A DNA stretch of 17,147 nucleotides, from the NCBI RefSeq assembly GCF_015062905.1, contig NZ_SUTK01000033.1:1-17147 (forward strand), read 5' to 3'. Shown piece after piece: positions 14,928 through 17,147 of the stretch. Numbering within the stretch: position 1 is the first letter of the stretch; the number at the start of each line of letters is the position of its first letter. The position numbers and the translations under genes are program-made. The DNA comes from Methanobrevibacter thaueri. Its GTDB lineage: Archaea; Methanobacteriota; Methanobacteria; Methanobacteriales; Methanobacteriaceae. Below the pieces are notes generated by a model, which ran no database searches, was not told the origin of the DNA, and saw only the letters and a list, made by a program, of their open reading frames with translations.

Positions 14928-16577
14928 CTACCTCATTATGGCACCGGTGTCTGCTGAATGGACCAATTTCTGATATATTGCAAGCCAACCTGAAACATCA
15001 CTTTCAGGGTGTTTTACATCTTTCAATCTTGCTTCTATTTCCTCATCAGACAACTCGACATTTATGAACCTGTTTTCAATATCAATCTCGATTATATCGC
15101 CATTTCTAATGGCTGCAATAGGGCCGTCCTCCATTGCTTCAGGGGATACATGACCTATGCATGGCCCACGGGTTCCGCCTGAAAACCTTCCGTCGGTTAT
15201 TAATCCTACATCCTTGATGTTCATTCCAGCAAGAGCGGAAGTAGGGTTTAACATTTCACGCATTCCAGGGCCTCCTTTAGGTCCCTCATATCTGATTACC
15301 ACAATGTCGCCCTCTTCGATCTCATGGTTAAATATTGCTTTTGTGACGTCCTCTTCGGAATCATAAACCTTTGCAGGTCCTTTGAGATGCATCAGGTGGT
15401 TTGCTACAGCACCCTTTTTAACTACACTGCCGTTAGGTGCAAGGTTACCCTTGAGGATTGCAATACCACCGTCTTCGTGAACAGGATTGTCCAGGGTATG
15501 GATAACATCGGTGTTTTTGTTTTCAACACTTTCAAGGTTCTCGGCAATAGTCTTTCCAGTTACGGTCAGCTGATCGGTGTCGATCTTATCTCCCAAGGTT
15601 TTGAGAACAGCCTGGATACCTCCGGCCAGGTGCAGGTCCATCATTGAATCCTCACCTGCAGGAGAGATAAGTGCAATGTGGGGAACGTTTCTTGATATTT
15701 CATCGAAGAGTTCCAAATCGACATCGATTCCGTCGACTTCACTGGCGATTGCAGGTATGTGAAGTGCTGTATTGGAAGATCCTCCCAATGCCATGTCAAC
15801 CGCAATGGCGTTGTTGAAGGCCTCCTGAGTCAAAATGTCTGAAGGTTTGATGTCATCTTCAACAAGCTTGATAATCTGCTTACCGGATTCAAATGCAATC
15901 TGGTTATTCTCTTCGGTTCTTGCATGGGTTGTAGCGCAGGTTGGAAGGGAAAGACCGAATGTTTCGGTTATGCATGCCATTGTATTTGCGGTAAAGAGTC
16001 CTGAACAGCTTCCGGCTCCGGGACATGCGCATTTTTCAAGTTCTGTTACTTCCTCTTCAGTCATTTTTCCTGCAGAATATGCGCCGACCGCTTCAAATAC
16101 TGTAATCAAATCGGCAGGCTTGCCGTTGTATTCACCTGATGTCATAGGTCCACCGGTTACGACAATTGAAGGCACGTTAACACGTGCGGCACCCATTATC
16201 ATTCCGGGAACTACCTTATCACAGCTTGGAATCAGGACAAGCCCGTCAAAGGCATGGCCCTTGGTCATGGACTCAACGGTGGCGGCGATGATTTCCCTTG
16301 AAGGAAGAGAATATTTCATCCCTTCGTGGTTCATGCTGATTCCGTCACAGACCGCCATGGTATCGAATTCGAATGGGATACCTCCGGCAGCCACAATACC
16401 CTCTTTTACAAATTCAACAAGTTCTCTTAAGTGAATATGACCAGGAACAATGTCTGTAAAACTATTTGCAATACCTATAAATGGTTTTTTAAAGTCTTCG
16501 TCATCAAGCCCACAAGCCCTTAACAATGACCTGTGCGGGGCTCTTTGAATTCCTTTTTTTACACTATCACTTTTCAT
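14928..16577 (-). CDS. ilvD: Dihydroxy-acid dehydratase
   Basis: A 549-residue iron-sulfur dehydratase that converts 2,3-dihydroxy-isovalerate and its methylvalerate homologue to the 2-oxo acids, the third common step of valine and isoleucine synthesis. Visible motifs include CDGISMNHEGMKYSLPSRE (C77), PSCDKVVPGMIMGAARVN (C119), CPGAGSCSGLFTANTM (C191) and RFSGGTRGPCIGHVSPEA near the C-terminus. At the position where [2Fe-2S] members have a Cys (TPCN), this protein has Gly in DIVPGHIHL. As I recall, that pattern is found in the oxygen-labile [4Fe-4S] type such as the E. coli enzyme, which would suit a strict anaerobe. The ATG is preceded by a weak GTGAT box. It is the first gene of ilvD-hisD. 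Confidence 0.96.
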   Translation of the reverse strand: MKSDSVKKGIQRAPHRSLLRACGLDDEDFKKPFIGIANSFTDIVPGHIHLRELVEFVKEGIVAAGGIPFEFDTMAVCDGISMNHEGMKYSLPSREIIAATVESMTKGHAFDGLVLIPSCDKVVPGMIMGAARVNVPSIVVTGGPMTSGEYNGKPADLITVFEAVGAYSAGKMTEEEVTELEKCACPGAGSCSGLFTANTMACITETFGLSLPTCATTHARTEENNQIAFESGKQIIKLVEDDIKPSDILTQEAFNNAIAVDMALGGSSNTALHIPAIASEVDGIDVDLELFDEISRNVPHIALISPAGEDSMMDLHLAGGIQAVLKTLGDKIDTDQLTVTGKTIAENLESVENKNTDVIHTLDNPVHEDGGIAILKGNLAPNGSVVKKGAVANHLMHLKGPAKVYDSEEDVTKAIFNHEIEEGDIVVIRYEGPKGGPGMREMLNPTSALAGMNIKDVGLITDGRFSGGTRGPCIGHVSPEAMEDGPIAAIRNGDIIEIDIENRFINVELSDEEIEARLKDVKHPESDVSGWLAIYQKLVHSADTGAIMR

Positions 16578-17113
16578 TTAATCACACATATAATTTAATC
16601 AATAATATATATCTCATTAATAACTTTTAAAATATTGGAATTGTACGAAAATGTTGAATATGTTTGATTAAATGTAGATAAACAAAATTGTTTTTCAAAA
16701 GTTATGTGGATGAATTAATATATTGAAAAATAAGTATCATTAAATGACGGTTTTTTTAGAATAAATGTTAAATTCTTATTGGTAAATTTCATTAAATTGA
16801 AATGGGTTTGTCAATAATTTAGTTTTTTAATATTTTTCCCATTTTTGTTATTTTTTGTATTAATTTTCGGTTTTTAAATTTAAATGTTTTTATCACTTTT
16901 TTATCAAATTAGTGAAAGAATACTCCGACCTAGGTCGGAGATGAATTTCACAAAAAAGATTCTGTGTTATTTTTTTTAATCAATATTTTTGAATAATTAC
17001 TTTTCAAATGCTCTCTCACTTTGTTTATATAATTTGTATAGTCATATATATTTTTTGTAGTGTTAAAAAATCTTTTAATGGTTTTTTTTATTGGTTATTA
17101 GGTGTGTATTTTT
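16578..17113. other. AT-rich intergenic region between ilvD and a possible + strand gene
   Basis: This 536-nt stretch has no convincing coding frame. Near its left end a TATA-like element on the - strand (about 16602-16612) could start ilvD transcription with a very short leader. The only GC-rich element is the dyad at 16912-16951. TATA-like stretches on the + strand (17023-17032 and about 17044-17050) could serve a gene starting at 17114. No tRNA, rRNA or repeat array is seen. Confidence 0.6.
16912..16951. repeat. 40-bp composite dyad with an 18-bp perfect GC-rich palindrome
   Basis: CTCCGACCTAGGTCGGAG (16923-16940) is a perfect 18-bp palindrome, 12 of 18 bases G or C, in otherwise very AT-rich DNA. 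An outer pair, GTGAAA (16912-16917) and TTTCAC (16946-16951), shares the same axis, with 5 unpaired bases on each side between core and arms. It may be an operator for a dimeric or tetrameric regulator, or a structured RNA element. It has no direct terminator tail, although a T8 run lies further on at 16971-16978. Confidence 0.75.
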
Positions 17114-17147
17114 ATGCCTGAGGTTTTGAGTTGTAAATGTCGTATTA
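17114..17147 (+). CDS. Possible start of a gene cut by the window edge
   Basis: An ATG preceded by GGTGTG (17101-17106, 7 nt spacing) opens a frame MPEVLSCKCRI that is still open at the window end. TATA-like boxes lie 60-90 nt upstream. Eleven codons are too few to identify a family. The CKC could begin a metal-binding or zinc-ribbon segment, but this is a guess. Confidence 0.35.
   Translation, partial: MPEVLSCKCRI

Noticed and set aside
16941..16979. Twelve-codon frame starting at the ATG directly after the GC-rich palindrome
   Set aside because: GGAG touches the ATG with no spacing, and the peptide is too short and Phe-rich. It looks like a by-product of AT-rich DNA.

Overview
The window is AT-rich archaeal DNA, most likely from a methanogen of the order Methanobacteriales, with Methanobrevibacter the best guess. 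The reasons are an adhesin-like Ig-domain remnant with a Ser-rich tail, an archaeal/ER-type signal peptidase, archaeal-type AspRS and ArgRS, hemL next to cbiC (tetrapyrrole/corrinoid synthesis), TATA-type promoters, and GGTGA/GAGGTG ribosome binding sites, some with TTG starts. The genus is inferred from composition and family resemblance, not from a search.

Layout. (1) 1-588: non-coding DNA and the 3' remnant of an adhesin-like gene, ended by a hairpin terminator. (2) 658-3018, + strand: a tight three-gene cassette of MATE exporter, MarR regulator and nitroreductase, behind a promoter that carries two copies of a TTGCATATGCAA-type palindrome. It looks like an autoregulated drug/toxicant response operon. 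(3) 3061-7124, - strand: cbiC, hemL, signal peptidase and argS, with 5-18 nt gaps, read as one operon. (4) 7246-8799, - strand: an unrecognised locus. A 368-residue protein keeps the Thr1/Asp17/Lys33 spacing of proteasome beta subunits and is followed by three tandem paralogous genes for 41-45-residue, highly basic proteins. (5) 8930-11440, - strand: aspS followed by a HI0933/BaiN-type flavoprotein gene broken by one frameshift. (6) 11562-13607: a divergent pair, an exported PepSY-like protein (-) and a zinc-ribbon membrane protein (+), with nearly abutting TATA boxes. (7) 13640-16577, - strand: ilvD-hisD, amino-acid biosynthesis. (8) 16578-17147: an AT-rich intergenic region with a striking 40-bp GC-rich dyad and, at the edge, what may be the start of another gene.

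The best candidate for an undescribed system is region 4, the stand-alone proteasome-fold hydrolase with its triplicated microproteins. The catalytic residue pattern and the three small genes are read directly from the sequence. Any functional link between them is inference. The next most interesting signals are the tandem operator before the MATE gene, the dyad at 16912-16951 and the clean single frameshift in the flavoprotein gene.
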